Below are positions 46,894 through 58,445 of a stretch of DNA of 64,000 nt, piece by piece. Origin of the DNA: Codonopsis lanceolata (taxonomy: Eukaryota > Streptophyta > Magnoliopsida > Asterales > Campanulaceae). The DNA lies in contig CM028377.1 of the NCBI GenBank assembly GCA_013146195.2, positions 60,470,109 through 60,534,108 on the forward strand, in the 5' to 3' direction. A program made the translations under genes and the position numbers. The notes under the pieces were generated by a model. The model was not told the origin of the DNA, searched no databases, and worked only from the letters and a program-made list of their open reading frames with translations. How positions within the stretch are numbered: position 1 is the stretch's first letter; each line of letters opens with the position of its first letter.

Positions 46894-49173
46894 ATGAATA
46901 AAATCCATAGAATTTCCTCCCTCATAAAAAAACCCTTGCTCAATCTCCGGCCACTCTCAACCAAACCCCCTTCCAACAAAGGCGGCGGCGGCGAGGACGA
47001 ATGGAACGACGCCTGGGAGACAGCGTGGCTACCGGAAGACCTGTCGGGGAAAAATCGGGCACCATGGGAGACCGACGTCAATTTCTCAATCTCCGATAAT
47101 CAGGTGGTCCCGTCGGACGTGGATCCCGAGACGAAGGCATTTGTTGAAGACATGACTGATAATTGGGACCAGAGAAGGAAAAGGAATCATAAGAAGGCGG
47201 AAGAAGAGCGACGATTGCAACTGCAGCAGAAGAAGGAATCGAGCACTACTAGTTCGCTGTATAGTTTGGAGAGAGTAAAGAAGGATTATAGGTTAAAGAA
47301 ACAGAGGGTTCATGCTGGGTTGTGGATGAAAGAGATCGAGAGGATGGAGGAGTCTAAATTAACCGATTCCGTGTTGGGCAGCGGCGGCGGTGATGATATT
47401 GAGCGATTGCTGGATAGCGCCTCGGAGTATGCATTTCCTTCCTCTCTCACACTCACTGACTCACGCACACATAACTTCATGACTCGTTAAATTAAACATG
47501 ATTTTAGGTTCGGTTAAAAGTCATTTTTTACTCAAATGAGCTTGATTAGTGTACAATATACACAGAATTACACATGTTTTTGTTCAATATTATTTTATCA
47601 TATTAACTGGCCAACTGATTTGAGCTTTGACTTGAGTGGCGCTCAGATGTTACATAAATGACCCGAGCTTTGGCATATGTTGTTTAGCTTGATTCATGTT
47701 TGAGGTCTGTGATCATCAGCTTAATCTTGCTTCTATGTTTCAGATTTAGCGAGCCAAACTTGAAATATCCGAGTTTAACTTAACCTCGGCTTTGTTTACA
47801 TGTCTAGTATCTCTCTGACAAACATCCTTATTGGATTGCATCACTGCTAAGTTAATCTTTTTTTTTTAGGTTAGTTGTATCGGATATTGAGTTAAATTAG
47901 CTTGGAACTACATGATCTCCAATTTAAAAGCTCCGGTTCCAAAAATTACTCAATACTAAAACTGGGTCTCAGCATATGTTTTGTGTCTGAAGCCCCAGCA
48001 GAATGCAGTTTAGTGTAACAATCTGTTGCCGTGAAGGCTTGAAACTAGGGAACGTGCTTGTAATAGGCACATAATGATGAACTTGAGGTTAGAAATAATA
48101 ATTGAACAGAGTCGAATAAGAGTGTAGGACTGCTCTTCCACGGAAAAGTGGCTATTCTATCATTTGATAAATTGGTTTCTACACAAAATAAGTATAGATA
48201 TGATTGTGTAAACTGGAAAATAAAATTTCATGATTAAGGAAATTAAAACCATCTGTATTATGTGTCCTGTTATGTTTCAGGGTTGTGACCTAAGAAATAC
48301 CTTGTTATGCATTATTTTCCCTGCTCATGGACAAGTTTTCCCGATCCTTCTCAGTAGCAATTGAGAGAGAGAGAGATGAACAATGTTATGTATCAATTAA
48401 CAGCTTCGATTAGGTAATAGCTAAAACAGTTTCCTGCAAGATGTAAATGTTTTGTGAAGGTGGAAATTTCATATTCCTTGTTATCATATCAGGGACACTG
48501 TTGCATGGTTTTCATACTGAACATGTAAGGCGGAAATAACTAGACTTGTGTTAATAACATTGCAGGATATTTGATTCTACGAACAACGATTTGAACTCCT
48601 CCCAAACCATGAATTCTTCTGAATTGAAAAATAAGCCTGATGGATGGGAAACAACATCAAAGGGTCAAGATGGGAATATCTGGGAGATGTCACAGAGGGA
48701 AGAAGACATCCTAGTCCAAGAATTTGAACGTAGAATTGCATTCAGCAAATACCAGGTTTCTTTTCATTCCCATCACCCACATGCACCACACATGTACTTA
48801 TGCAATCCCTTGTTAATGAGAGTTTCTGTTATTACAAGTCATTATTATTTTTGTATTCTGGACTCCATGTTTTTATTTGTGACTATCTCTTGCCACACTT
48901 GTGGTGGCTCGCATGTTTAGCCGCAATATCTTGATTCTTATAATCTTAAGAAAAAAAAAACTTATGCAGATAGCAAGTTTCATCAAAACGCACATATTTA
49001 GCAGAAGGAGACCCATTGATGGGTGGAAGTACATGATAGAAGAGTTGGGACCAAATGCAAGAAAGGGGAAGGGTAGTGTTTCAAGATTACCAACTGTATC
49101 GGATCCATCCACCCAACCATTCAAAGAGGAAAAGATCCCAATTGGCAGCGGTCTTTCTTCAAAGAGCAGATAG
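46894..49173 (+). CDS. GCD1-like mitochondrial protein
   Basis: Three exons with GT/AG borders and matching phases (46894-47426, 48566-48755, 48970-49173) encode 308 residues. The N-terminus is basic and serine/leucine-rich without acids ('MNKIHRISSLIKKPLLNLRP'), as in mitochondrial presequences. Then follows 'DEWNDAWETAWLPEDL' with 'RAPWETDVNF', which I recognise from plant GAMETE CELL DEFECTIVE 1 proteins. Those act in mitochondria and are needed for gametophyte development. A charged coiled-coil-like stretch (about 88-150) and a C-terminal 'IDGWKYMIEELGPNARKGKG' segment follow. The start is the first ATG, fitting the presequence. The gene appears intact. Assignment to GCD1 rests on memory of the motif; the reading frame and splicing are firm. 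Confidence 0.82.
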
Positions 49174-50071
49174 CTATAGAGGATATCTTGATAGCTTCCC
49201 GAAAATGTGATGGTTAGTCCGGTGGCTTGGATTGTTCATTGTCATCGCTACCTTCAATGTGTGGATGCATTTGTATTTGCAGAACTTTAATTTTTATATT
49301 TTTGTCGACAGCAGAATTATACTCGTTATTCTAGTAATTAATTGTCTTGAAGATTAGAAAATTACTCCCTTCATCCCCAAAAAGGTAAAAACTTTTACTC
49401 ACATTTTATATTGATTTGATTGTAGGTTGGTGAGTTGAGTTGTAAGAGAGCGAGGTTCTCTCTCACGAATAATTAAGATCTTTAAGACGGTTAGTAGACC
49501 TACTCCCCCCAAAAATAGTTCCTCTTTCCTATTTGTTTTGTTTTCCAAAAAAATTGTCTTATTTCTTAAAATAGTGATAGGTATAGTACAATTTGAAGAA
49601 GATACATGCAAGTAAAGTAGTGAGTTTAATAAGTTTGACTAGTAATAAAGGATTAAATAATTATTTGGTCCATGAATTATCTCAAAACTTTGCGTTTTGT
49701 TCTACTATTTTTTTTGTATGTGTTTGGTTTCTCGATTGATTTTTTTGTTTAATTCTCCCTTCTTTTCGTTACCGTTAATAAAAAATTTAACATTGGTCAA
49801 CTTTTTAAACTGTCCAAACTATAGGGAATTATGTGTCAATTGAAAAATTAAGTCATCTTCAACCTTGGAATTGAAATTGAAAATGTTAATGATTTTTTTG
49901 GTCAATTCTCATCCACAAAAAACATATATCATCCCATTTTCCCTCATCCCAAAAACTATTCTGCTCTCATTCGTCTTTCATCACCAACCAAGTTCATCTC
50001 TTTCTCCCTCATTCTACAAGAAGGGCAGAGAAACCGAACGCATTTTTGCAACAAACCTTCTACCCAATTTC

Positions 50072-50390
50072 ATGGCCAATTTGCTCCTCCTCACAACACT
50101 CCTCACCATCACAAATCTCTGCCTCATCTCCACCACCATAAAGTCTCTGATTCCACCACCAACATCACCTCCACTAACAACCATTACCCTGACACCCACG
50201 TCACAACTACATTACCAACAACAACAACAACAACAACAACTCAACAACATAATCGATGCACTAAATGGTGCCGGTGACTTTGCCGGTTGTGCCAACATCC
50301 TCTCCAACACAAACCCATTAATCCTCCCTTTAACCACCACTCTATTCATCCCAGGAAACAACGCCCTCTCCCACGGGTCATTTCTCAAAT
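50072..50390 (+). pseudogene. Fasciclin-like arabinogalactan protein fragment
   Basis: From the Met at 50072 the frame gives a hydrophobic signal-like segment ('MANLLLLTTLLTITNLCLIS'), a Pro/Thr-rich part, a Gln run and then 'LNNIIDALNGAGDFAGCANI' with 'LPLTTTLFIPGNNALS'. That is the start of a fasciclin (FAS1) domain as in fasciclin-like cell-wall/plasma-membrane proteins. Beyond about 50390 the similarity ends; the open frame continues to 50683 only because it runs antisense through another fragment. The FAS1 domain is thus cut after its first third. It lies inside a Pack-MULE. Confidence 0.6.
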
Positions 50391-50696
50391 CTTTGCTCTT
50401 CGTTGATATTTCAATGTATCAGATACCAGATGGTGTCGTAGAAACCACTACCAGTCGGATCATCGAGAGATGCAGCGGAACGAGTTTACAGTCGAAAAAG
50501 AGCTCATCGGCGGGAAGCATATGCACTGGATCTTCGAATCTGAATTCGAAACCTCCAAAGTCTGTGGAGGATACTTCTAGATCTGATTCTTCTAGCAGAT
50601 CTGCAAGGACTTTTGCCAGAGGCGGAAGCTTCTTGAGTTCAAAAGTTTTAAAGGCATCTTGGTTCCCGCTTAGTTGGGTTTGAGATGGTGGGGGCG

Positions 50697-51076
50697 CAGT
50701 GTTAATATAGAATAGAGTTGCAGAGGAGTTTGAAATTGGAAGAAAGAGAGAGTGGATGGAATGAGGCTCAGGTTACAAGGAATAAATCCCATGTTTAACC
50801 AAACATGAAGGGAAGGGAATGCAGTGTGTGTTCGATACTTGGTGGAAGCAATTTGCTTTCTTCTGAGATTGGACCTTGTATGTGTTATTAGTTGACATGT
50901 TCTCAAACCCTATATCATTTCGGGCACATCCCGCGATTTTCCTGGTAATAGCAATGAGGGACCGGAACTACTACCCCAGGATTCAACCTGGTTAAAAAAA
51001 AAATGAAGGGAAGGGAATGGAGGTTATCCAGTTAACATGACAAAAAAATCGAAAAAGGCAGTGTTAATATAGAATA
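50697..51076. repeat. Insertion bordered by a 19-bp direct repeat
   Basis: 'gcagtgttaatatagaata' occurs at 50697-50715 and 51058-51076. The sequence between them ends in the A-rich 'acaaaaaaatcgaaaaag'. Excising one repeat plus the interval joins a minus-strand frame. It looks like a retroposon insertion, or less likely a duplication. Confidence 0.55.
50822..51002 (+). mobile_element. SINE-like retroposon with 17-bp target duplication
   Basis: ATGAAGGGAAGGGAATG stands on both sides (50805-50821 and 51003-51019) without mismatch. The 181 bp between end in about ten A. An exact duplication of this length plus a poly(A) end is the signature of LINE-driven insertion. 'ggattcaacctgg' near the end is vaguely B-box-like, but it is in the wrong place for a tRNA SINE, so the type is open. 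Confidence 0.7.
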
Positions 51077-52507
51077 AAGGTGATATAAACCTCGATCTGT
51101 TATGAAAGAACGAAAGTAGCTAGGATTCTCCAAACTGCCTAATGCAGTTTCCAATGTAGCTTGTGAAAAAAAACTACAATGGAAGTCACAATAAACAGAA
51201 AAATCAAAACAGCGGAAGACTTAATAATAAAGCACGAAATTAAACACAAAAGTTTACCAAACAATCTACAAGTTAATACTTGTAGACCTAGTCTCAAGGC
51301 CACAAAGATTTCACTAAAAGAATAATTGTTTTATACGAAAATACTTGTGAAATCACACACAAAATATTCTCACAAGATAATGAATCTTGGAGAACAAAAA
51401 CCCACATAAACAAAGTTAAACAAAAACGTGGGAAGAAACAAAATCGCCTTCCTAAACCGAAATAGGAAGCACAAACAGCTTTTCCACTCGATGTTACCGC
51501 CGATGTAGCTACATTGACTTCAGTCGATCGCAGCTCGACCGGAAACAAAAACTCCAAACTTCAGACTACGGCTGTATGGCTTTTATTCTCTCTCTGGAGC
51601 TCTACACAAAGCACGAATCCTTGCACCTTTATTTATAGTTATGCGATCTCCTACACACACGCAAAACAGTACATCTACTACAAGGAAAAAGATTAGTTAT
51701 TAAGGAAAAAATCAACAACTTACCAATTTAATGGGATTTGATTACCAAATATCAAAGAACTCAAGAATCATGGTTAGACTAGGATTTATACAAAGATTTA
51801 GTTACCAAAAACAACTCCTAAGATTTAGGTCCAAGAAAACCAAAATCTAATTAAATATTTTGTTACAAAAAATGACTCCTAGACTTTAGGATCAAGAAAA
51901 CAAAAATCTTTAGGAAAATTATGTTTCCAAAATGCAATTAAAGATTTTGTTACCAAAATCCACTAAAAACTTCATGACCAAGAAAGGTGAAAACAAGACC
52001 AAAATAGGTCATGCCTATTTTGTCCTTACATGTTATGTTTTGTTGTTGTATAATCTTTTTGAATTCCAATTCCAAGGTTGAAGATGATATCTTTTATAAT
52101 TGGCACATTAACTCCCTATAGTTTTGACATTTTTGAAAAGTTAGCTCATGTTAATTTTTTAGTAACGGTAACGGTAGGAAGGGGAATTGATCAAAAAAAT
52201 CTAATTGAGGAACCAAACGCATACAAAAAAAAAAAAGTGGGACGAAACGCAAAGTTTTGGGATAGTTGAGAGACCAAATAATTATTTAATCCAATAATAA
52301 ACCACACGAGTGCATCTTTTTTTTCTTTAATGTTTTCCCATTTCTTGATTCTTGATTTGTTATACTCCCACCGCTTTTAACTAAAGAATCTCCATTTGAA
52401 AAATTTAATTATTAAGGAGATATATTATTGTCATTAAAGTTTGTCATAATTACAAAAGTACTTAAACAATAGCAATATGTGATTATATCACAAGTGAAGT
52501 ATAAAGG

Positions 52508-53100
52508 TAGAGTTGTCAAATAGGGCAAAAACAGCGGGCATGCGCCCGCCACCTATTAGGGGCGGGTTGGTGAGATATTCAATATCCGTTAGGATGCGGG
52601 CTTTGGGCTTTGCCCTTGCAGCTTGGGGCGGGTAGCCCGCATATTCATCAATTCAAAGCGGCCGGCCAATTTACTCTTTAACAAAATAAGCCTCAAAGTC
52701 TACGGCCCGGAGCTCAATTCTCACTCTTTCACTCACTTTGAGAGTGATCAAGCTCACTCAGTTCACTCATCCTCGAATTGCTCAAGCCAATCCTCGATAA
52801 TGTATCCCAGAACCGGTCGGATACGAGGTCGAGACGTTAGTCCCGACTCTAATCTACTCCGTTCGAGAGTCCAACTTTAGTCTCTTCTTGCTAGCATTGA
52901 AGCGTTGCTCCTCCGCATTTCCCTCACGATCACGACTCACTCTCTTCCGACAGTCTCTCGCGGAGATTTCACTCTTCGATTTCCGATTTCCACTCGTCAA
53001 TACATGCATTTCTCCTTTTGCTAATTTTAGTGTAATTAATTTGAGCATATTGAAGAAAAAGATGTTTCGAGTCGTGTTTGTATTATTGTATATTGAGATA
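52508..53100 (+). mobile_element. Possible hAT left end, truncated
   Basis: TAGAGTTGTCAAATAGGGC resembles the TAGAGATG/TAGGGNTG ends of plant hAT elements. It is followed by GC-rich 'gcgggcatgcgcccgcc' subterminal sequence and a leader-like region. No facing end was found. The frames here are not recognisable genes. Confidence 0.35.
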
Positions 53101-53240
53101 TAGTGATCATTATGATGATGCTTCGGCATTGAATTTAGCAAAATATATGTTGCTTTTGAAATCATCATATTGAAGAAAAAGATGTTTGAACAGTTTAAAT
53201 CCGTGTTGTATTATTGTATATTTTGAGATATAGTGATTTC
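53037..53240. repeat. Imperfect direct repeat, about 120-bp spacing
   Basis: 'ttgaagaaaaagatgtttcg' and 'ttgaagaaaaagatgtttga', each followed by 'gtattattgtatatt' and 'gagatatagtgat', occur at 53048 and 53170. It is a local duplication of unknown origin. Confidence 0.55.
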
Positions 53241-53393
53241 TCCTTTTCCCAATTTGGTAATTAATTTGGCGGGACATTGAATTTGCGTAAGGGTTTGCAT
53301 TATGATGATGCTTCTTTTGGATGATGAAATCGATTTAGATAGATCCAAATCTAAACTTTAATTTTGATTATTTTTATTAGAGGAGTTTAAATC

Positions 53394-55921
53394 CTAAAAT
53401 GTTTGATTTTGAACCACAGACATTTCGAGGAAGTTATCATGGGTCCGCACTCTCTCACTCATAGCCTTCAAATCAAAAGTAAATAAACCATCATACACAC
53501 CGAATAGTCCCTGACGAAAAGTAGGTCTCAAAAAGTAAAAAATCAATAAACAATGACCCCAGAAATGTTTAGGAAGGCCTGCTTGAAATCTTAAGGCTCT
53601 GGTCGTTTCAAGAAGGTTTCTATGTTTTCTTTCCACAACACCATTTTGTTGAGGTGTGATTGGATAGGATGATTGATGTGTAATACCAAGGCTTAGAAGG
53701 AAAGGGACTACTTCTTTATTAAAGAACTCAGTACCATGATTAGTTCTAAAGGCTTTAACGTTGGTCTGAAATTGGGTATGCACATAAGCAACGAAGTTTT
53801 GTAAGACCTTAAAGACATGATACTTAGTGGAAAGCAAAAAAGTCCATACACACCTTGAGTAATCATCAACAATGGTGAGAAAATATCTACAACCATTCAT
53901 AGTTGAAACCCTATATGGACCCCAAAGGTCACAGTGAATGAGATCAAAACAAGCATTACTATGAGAATCACTAACAGAAAATGAGAGTTTATGCTGTTTA
54001 GCAATAAGACATTCAGAACAAAAGGAAATACAATCAAAGTTCATTGCCTTGGAAAGAAAAACAGAAGACAACTGAGGTATTTTCTTCAAAGTATATAGAG
54101 ATGTATGCCCTAATGTTCTGTGCCAAAGTTCAAATGATTGTTTGCTAGGAACTTCAGCAACATTGCCAGCAAGATTAAAGCCAGAAGCACTGTGATCAGA
54201 GCATTGTCCATGTAACAGAAACAATCCTCCTTGAAGATCACCGGTGGCTATGATCTTCTGCCATTGGTCCTGGAAAGTGCATTTGTTCTTAGTAAATGCA
54301 ATAGTGTATTGATTTTGAGAGAACAATTTGGAGATTGAGAGGAGATTGAATTTAAAAGTGGGAACTAGAAGAACATCATGGGAGTGTGAGTATGGGTGTC
54401 AAATGAACAGAACCTTTGTGAGTGACAATGACATGATTGCCATTAGGAAGAGATAACATGATGTGCTTAGATAACTCAACAACAGAGTGCATGAATTGAA
54501 CAGAAATACAAATGTGGTCTGTGGCCCCTGAATCTACTACCCATGCAGTGGCATCAATATTGTGAACAGATGCAACAAACTTATCATAGCAACAAGTGGA
54601 AGAGTTTATACCTGAAAAGTGTGTATTGGAGGAGGTAGATGCAAAAGCCGCAAGGTGATCTTACGGTGATCTTTCCCTTCATGGTCATGACTTCATTAAG
54701 CTGAGTCTTGAGATATTCCATTTCTGTTTGTGCAGGTTTCTCTTCTTCTTGTGCACTCTGAACCTGCATCACCTTAGGTACATAGCCCCCATTACCACCA
54801 TTTGAGAATTTCTGCATCCCACTATTGTGATTGCCCTTGTATTGTTTGGTTACATCATTAGAATGTCCAGGATGCCCTACTGGAAACCCATGGAGCTTGT
54901 AGCACTCAGCCTTAATATGCCCTTCCTTATTACAGTGATTGCAATAAATGCCCTTCTTAAATGGATCCCTTACATACCTAGCTTTATTGTTGTTATTTCT
55001 ATAATTCCCAGTTGTTTTGTTATCCCCTTTTGTGTGGTCCTCATAAGTATTTGCTGCTATGACATTCAGTTCAGAAATATGGCCTATTCTCAGGGATTCC
55101 TCCTGCCTCACCATGTAATAGGCTTCACCAAAGCTAGGTAGTGGTTTCATTCTTAAAATTTGACCCCTTATATTTGCATAGCTATCATGTAGACCCATTA
55201 GAAACTGCATTATTTTCTTTCTTTGCTCCCTAGTGTGTTGTGCTGCAACTGCTCCACAATTGCAAGCATGACAAGAACAAGCAGTGACTGTGTCCAATAC
55301 TGTACTTTCATCCCATAGTCCTTTCATCTTATGGTAATAGGACTCTACAGAGCCATCTCACTGCTCTAGTTTGTGTAAGTCTTTCTCTAGTTGGAAGATC
55401 CTATGGCCGTCTATGGTGGCATATATTTCCTTTAATTCAGTCCAAACCACATATGCAGATGAAATGAAACGCAATCTATTACTTATTTCTTCTGAAACTA
55501 CATTAAACAACCATGAAATCACCATGTCATTTGCCCTAGCCCATAAGGGAAAGAGCACAGAATTTGTGTCAGGAACTGGGAAATTACCATTGATGAGGGA
55601 TGACTTATTCTTAGCAGATAAAGAGATTAGCATTGACCTGGACCACGCACTGTAGTTATCGCTTCCAGTAAGCTTGGTGGAAATCAACACCAATCCTAGA
55701 TGATCGTTGTTGTGTAGAAATAACGGATACATGTTGGAGTCGATCAGAATTTCCATTGAGGTGGAATTGGAAGTTCTTGCTCCAGCATTGTTCTGTGCTG
55801 GTTGTTGATTATCACTACTGGTGGATTGTTCGCCACTGTTGCTCTCCATGGCTCTTCCAGAATCACAATGTAAACATGATTTGATCCAATCGAAATTTGA
55901 TGTTATTCCAGAGGATCTCAA
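53394..55921 (-). pseudogene. Broken copia gag-pol, truncated in integrase
   Basis: From high to low coordinates: the gag N-terminal domain (55921-55358); an in-frame TGA; the rest of gag with the zinc knuckle CNHCNKEGHIKAEC near 54930; a frameshift; protease with DSGATDH near 54540; a GAG-pre-integrase domain; and integrase (54326 to about 53560). Integrase has 'HCDLWGP' and 'QQNGVVERKHR' but 'RTNHGTEF' where active enzymes have Asp (RSDNG), so the second catalytic residue is Asn. It stops after 'AGLPKHFWGHCLL'; reverse transcriptase and RNase H are missing. All hallmarks of a dead Ty1/copia element; similarity is unmistakable. Confidence 0.9.
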
Positions 55922-56001
55922 ATCGAAATCGAACTGGAATGATTCAAGGTAAATTCAATTGATGAAATAATCAAATTGGAACTAAACGAACCTAGATCGA
56001 A

Positions 56002-56014
56002 GGCTCTGATACCA
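56002..56014 (-). other. Primer-binding site of the copia element
   Basis: On the minus strand TGGTATCAGAGCC follows directly the LTR end CTAACA. It is complementary to initiator Met tRNA, as usual in copia elements. Confidence 0.8.
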
Positions 56015-56246
56015 TGTTAGCTGTGAGAGAGTTTGGAAATGAGGGGTTTCTCCATTGAATGTATTATCTCAACTTACACAAAAATATACTTCCACAACTG
56101 GTTTTTAACCTCCAGTCAGTATCTCCCTAACAGACTTTGTAATCTAACAAGAAAGTCCTCATCTATGATCTAACTATCCTAACCAAATGTATTGTAATTA
56201 CATTTGTACCCCCTGTTAAATAACAAACTTTAACAACATACTAACA
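56015..56246 (-). mobile_element. Copia 5' LTR, 232 bp
   Basis: On the minus strand the LTR runs from TGTTAGTATGTTG to CAGCTAACA, with the inverted TGTTAG/CTAACA ends and the primer-binding site next to it. The 3' LTR is missing, as the element is cut in integrase. Hence no age estimate from LTR pairs is possible. Confidence 0.75.
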
Positions 56247-56399
56247 GAAAAACAGAAGCTGGAATACAGGAGCTGGAATAAACTGTAATTCATCCCAGAC
56301 ATCAATGAATGGGATCTTGGTTGCTATGTAGAATCTCTGTATATCCTTCCTTATACAATGAGAGTGAATGGCATGTGCTTGATGTGGAGCTATACTATT

Positions 56400-56489
56400 G
56401 TCAATAATTACCTCTCCACCGAACTTCTTCACTCCAAGATTCTTGGGTTTGGAATCTCGCCCAATCACCTTACCCACCCCGCCTTTCAA
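56400..56489 (-). pseudogene. Ribosomal protein bL27-like fragment
   Basis: The minus strand reads 'KVIGRDSKPKNLGVKKFGGE', which is the 'GRDSxxxxLGVKxFGG' segment of bacterial-type L27 as found in plastids and mitochondria. Upstream and downstream sequence has no further L27 similarity, so it is one exon-sized piece at most. It lies about 150 bp from the copia LTR. Its origin, captured or a remnant of a broken gene, is not clear. Confidence 0.5.
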
Positions 56490-57524
56490 TAACCCAACTC
56501 AAGGGAGCACCCGCTCGCCTTCATCCTTGGCGAATTCCGATGGCTTCGTCGACTTAAAATCAATTTTTTTTCTTCAGAAGAGAGTAATATCGATAAGGCA
56601 TATACTTGCCCCTCTCACTTTGAGAAGCAATCTAATCTCCAACGGAGCTAGCACAACGGATACGAATTGAAATCAAGAGAGCCTGATCAGATATATGAAT
56701 TTTTCCTTGTAGCACTGCTATAGAGAAGGCAATAACGTTGCAGATCCGCTCGAAAATCTTGGATGTGACGGAGTAGAAGACTACTGAGAAGGAGAAGATA
56801 TTTTTCCAGTCGCCGGCTAGTTCTGTGAACCCAGGTTTTAACGGGCCGACTCCTTCAAAGAATTCAAAGAAAATTTGAAGATGGAAACATAGATGAAAAA
56901 ACGGGTCAGCTCCTTCATAGATCTGGGTTTGTGTTTGTGTTTGTGTTTGTGTGAAAGAGAGAAAGTGAGAGAGAAGAGCATTGTACAGTGAGGCTGGCCG
57001 GAATTTACAGAGAATACAAGAAAATGTAAAAGTTGCGGCGGCGGAATTTGCAAAGCATTGTACAGTGAGCATTTTACTTTGGTTATTCCTTTTAATTTCA
57101 TTGCACTGAGAATTAAATGGATGAGGGAATTGGAATAAAAAATCTAAAGCAAAGAAATGCTCACGTGATATTACATGATTTGTATAGATTGATTGATAGG
57201 TGTTGGGTTTGGGTGGAGGACAAAAGGGATTATGTTTATGTTTATGCTCATTCTGGCCGGATGAGAAAGAGTGAGCATTGTACACAACGGGGCCGTAATT
57301 TTTTTATAGATAAAATAACTATTTTGTCCTTGATAATAATAATGTAAGATGTATATATGTTACGGGAAAAAAATATTGAAATTGAACAGAAGGACCAATT
57401 GTGTTAAAACCTTTTGTATAATGATCAATTAGGTTCGATTTTTTTTTATAAGGACGAAGTTGAAAAAATGGTAAAGTAGAGGAATGATTTGGGTAATTTA
57501 CCTTTAACCCTAATACTTTACAAC
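56490..57524. other. Unassigned stretch with a long minus-strand frame
   Basis: A minus-strand frame of 217 codons (56632-57285) has no domain I recognise and contains a TTTGTG hexamer run (56928-56954 on the plus strand). Its residue composition (many F, S, H) suggests chance. I call no gene here. Confidence 0.4.
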
Positions 57525-57741
57525 TTTTAATTAGGGTTAAATGCGCCATTAGGCCTGAACTATATCAATGTCTACTAATAGTCCTCATATTTTAAAAATG
57601 ATCACCATTGATCAAATAATGCATTTTTTGTTCACTTTTAGTCCCTGGACTTGACGTTGTTTGCTTAAGCTCTGTTAACTCATCGTGCCTAACTAACGTG
57701 AGAATTTTCCAAGGGCAAATCAGTCATTCTTCCCCCATTAC

Positions 57742-58379
57742 TAGGGGTGAGCTTGGTCCGGTTCAGTCTAATTTTTTGGAAAAAAAAGTGAAAAGTAGAA
57801 CCAGACCAATAGTCTGGTTCTCAAAAAAATTAGAATCGGAACCAACCCAATATATATGAGAATCAAAACATTGGTTTGGTCCAGAACCAATCAAAGATAT
57901 ATGAGAACCAGGACCGGACCAATACTACGATTTTTTACTTTTTAACTGTTTAATACAAATACATAATAAAACTTTTAAGACTGAGACTTCATAAAAAAAT
58001 TAAAAAACATTCGATAAAAGTACATTCAACAATTAAAAATGTCGAACTCATAAACTCATAGCATAACAAACCGGTGGAAACAAAATAATTAAAAAGTACC
58101 AATTAAAAAGTAGAACAAAAAAAGTATTAGGAATTAATATATATATACTTATATAATAATATTATATATATAATAAAATAAATAAATAAATAACAGATTG
58201 GGTTGGTTTGGTCCGATTCCGTATTTTTTTAGTTCGAGAACCGGGACCAACCCAAATGTCAAATTTTATGAAAATTTGGATCCAGAACCAAATTAAAATA
58301 TTGATCCGATCCAATTTTAATTGATTTGGTCCGATTCTATTGATTCGATCTGGTTCCAAAAAAATCCTGCACACCCTTA
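57742..58379. mobile_element. Non-autonomous hAT (MITE-like) element
   Basis: TAGGGGTGAGCTTGGTCCGG at the left faces the inverted 'tcctgcacaccctta' at the right. The 8-bp flanks CCCATTAC and CCTACTAC match at six of eight positions. The interior is a set of 'ttggtccgattc'/'gaaccggacc' words in both orientations. It is typical of small hAT derivatives in plants. Confidence 0.65.
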
Positions 58380-58445
58380 CCTACTACTAGCCACTGCTCC
58401 CACCCTTTCCCACTACCACTTTCTCCGCTGACCACTCCCTGAGTC

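Larger units (their letters stand above)
50419..51116 (-). pseudogene. Probable DUF1645-type gene fragment, interrupted
   Basis: The minus strand reads 'RFISPLFYINTAPPPSQTQL', then 'KLPPLAKVLADLLEESDLEV', 'FGGFEFRFEDPVHMLPADEL' and 'FFDCKLVPLHLS' before a stop. The order of an 'RF..(F/Y)..AP..PS' segment, acidic stretch, 'EF.F.F' and '(P/A)ADELF..(G/C)K..PL' resembles plant DUF1645 proteins. The frame is continuous only if the insertion at about 50716-51076, bordered by a 19-bp direct repeat, is removed. No start codon is present. Family assignment is tentative. Confidence 0.35.
49650..52292. mobile_element. Pack-MULE carrying gene fragments
   Basis: Both ends begin, in inverted orientation, with an identical 21 bp (GGATTAAATAATTATTTGGT plus C), and similarity extends for about 220 bp inward to 'cttcaaccttggaattg'. 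The flanks AGTAATAAA (49641-49649) and AATAATAAA (52293-52301) are a 9-bp target duplication with one mismatch, the length typical of Mutator-like elements. No transposase is inside. Instead there are fragments of at least one host gene (fasciclin-like) and probably a second. Hence a Pack-MULE of 2643 bp. Confidence 0.85.

Noticed and set aside
56632..57285. Minus-strand frame of 217 codons
   Set aside because: No known domain; includes a hexanucleotide run; no splice-linked neighbour exons. Left as unassigned stretch.
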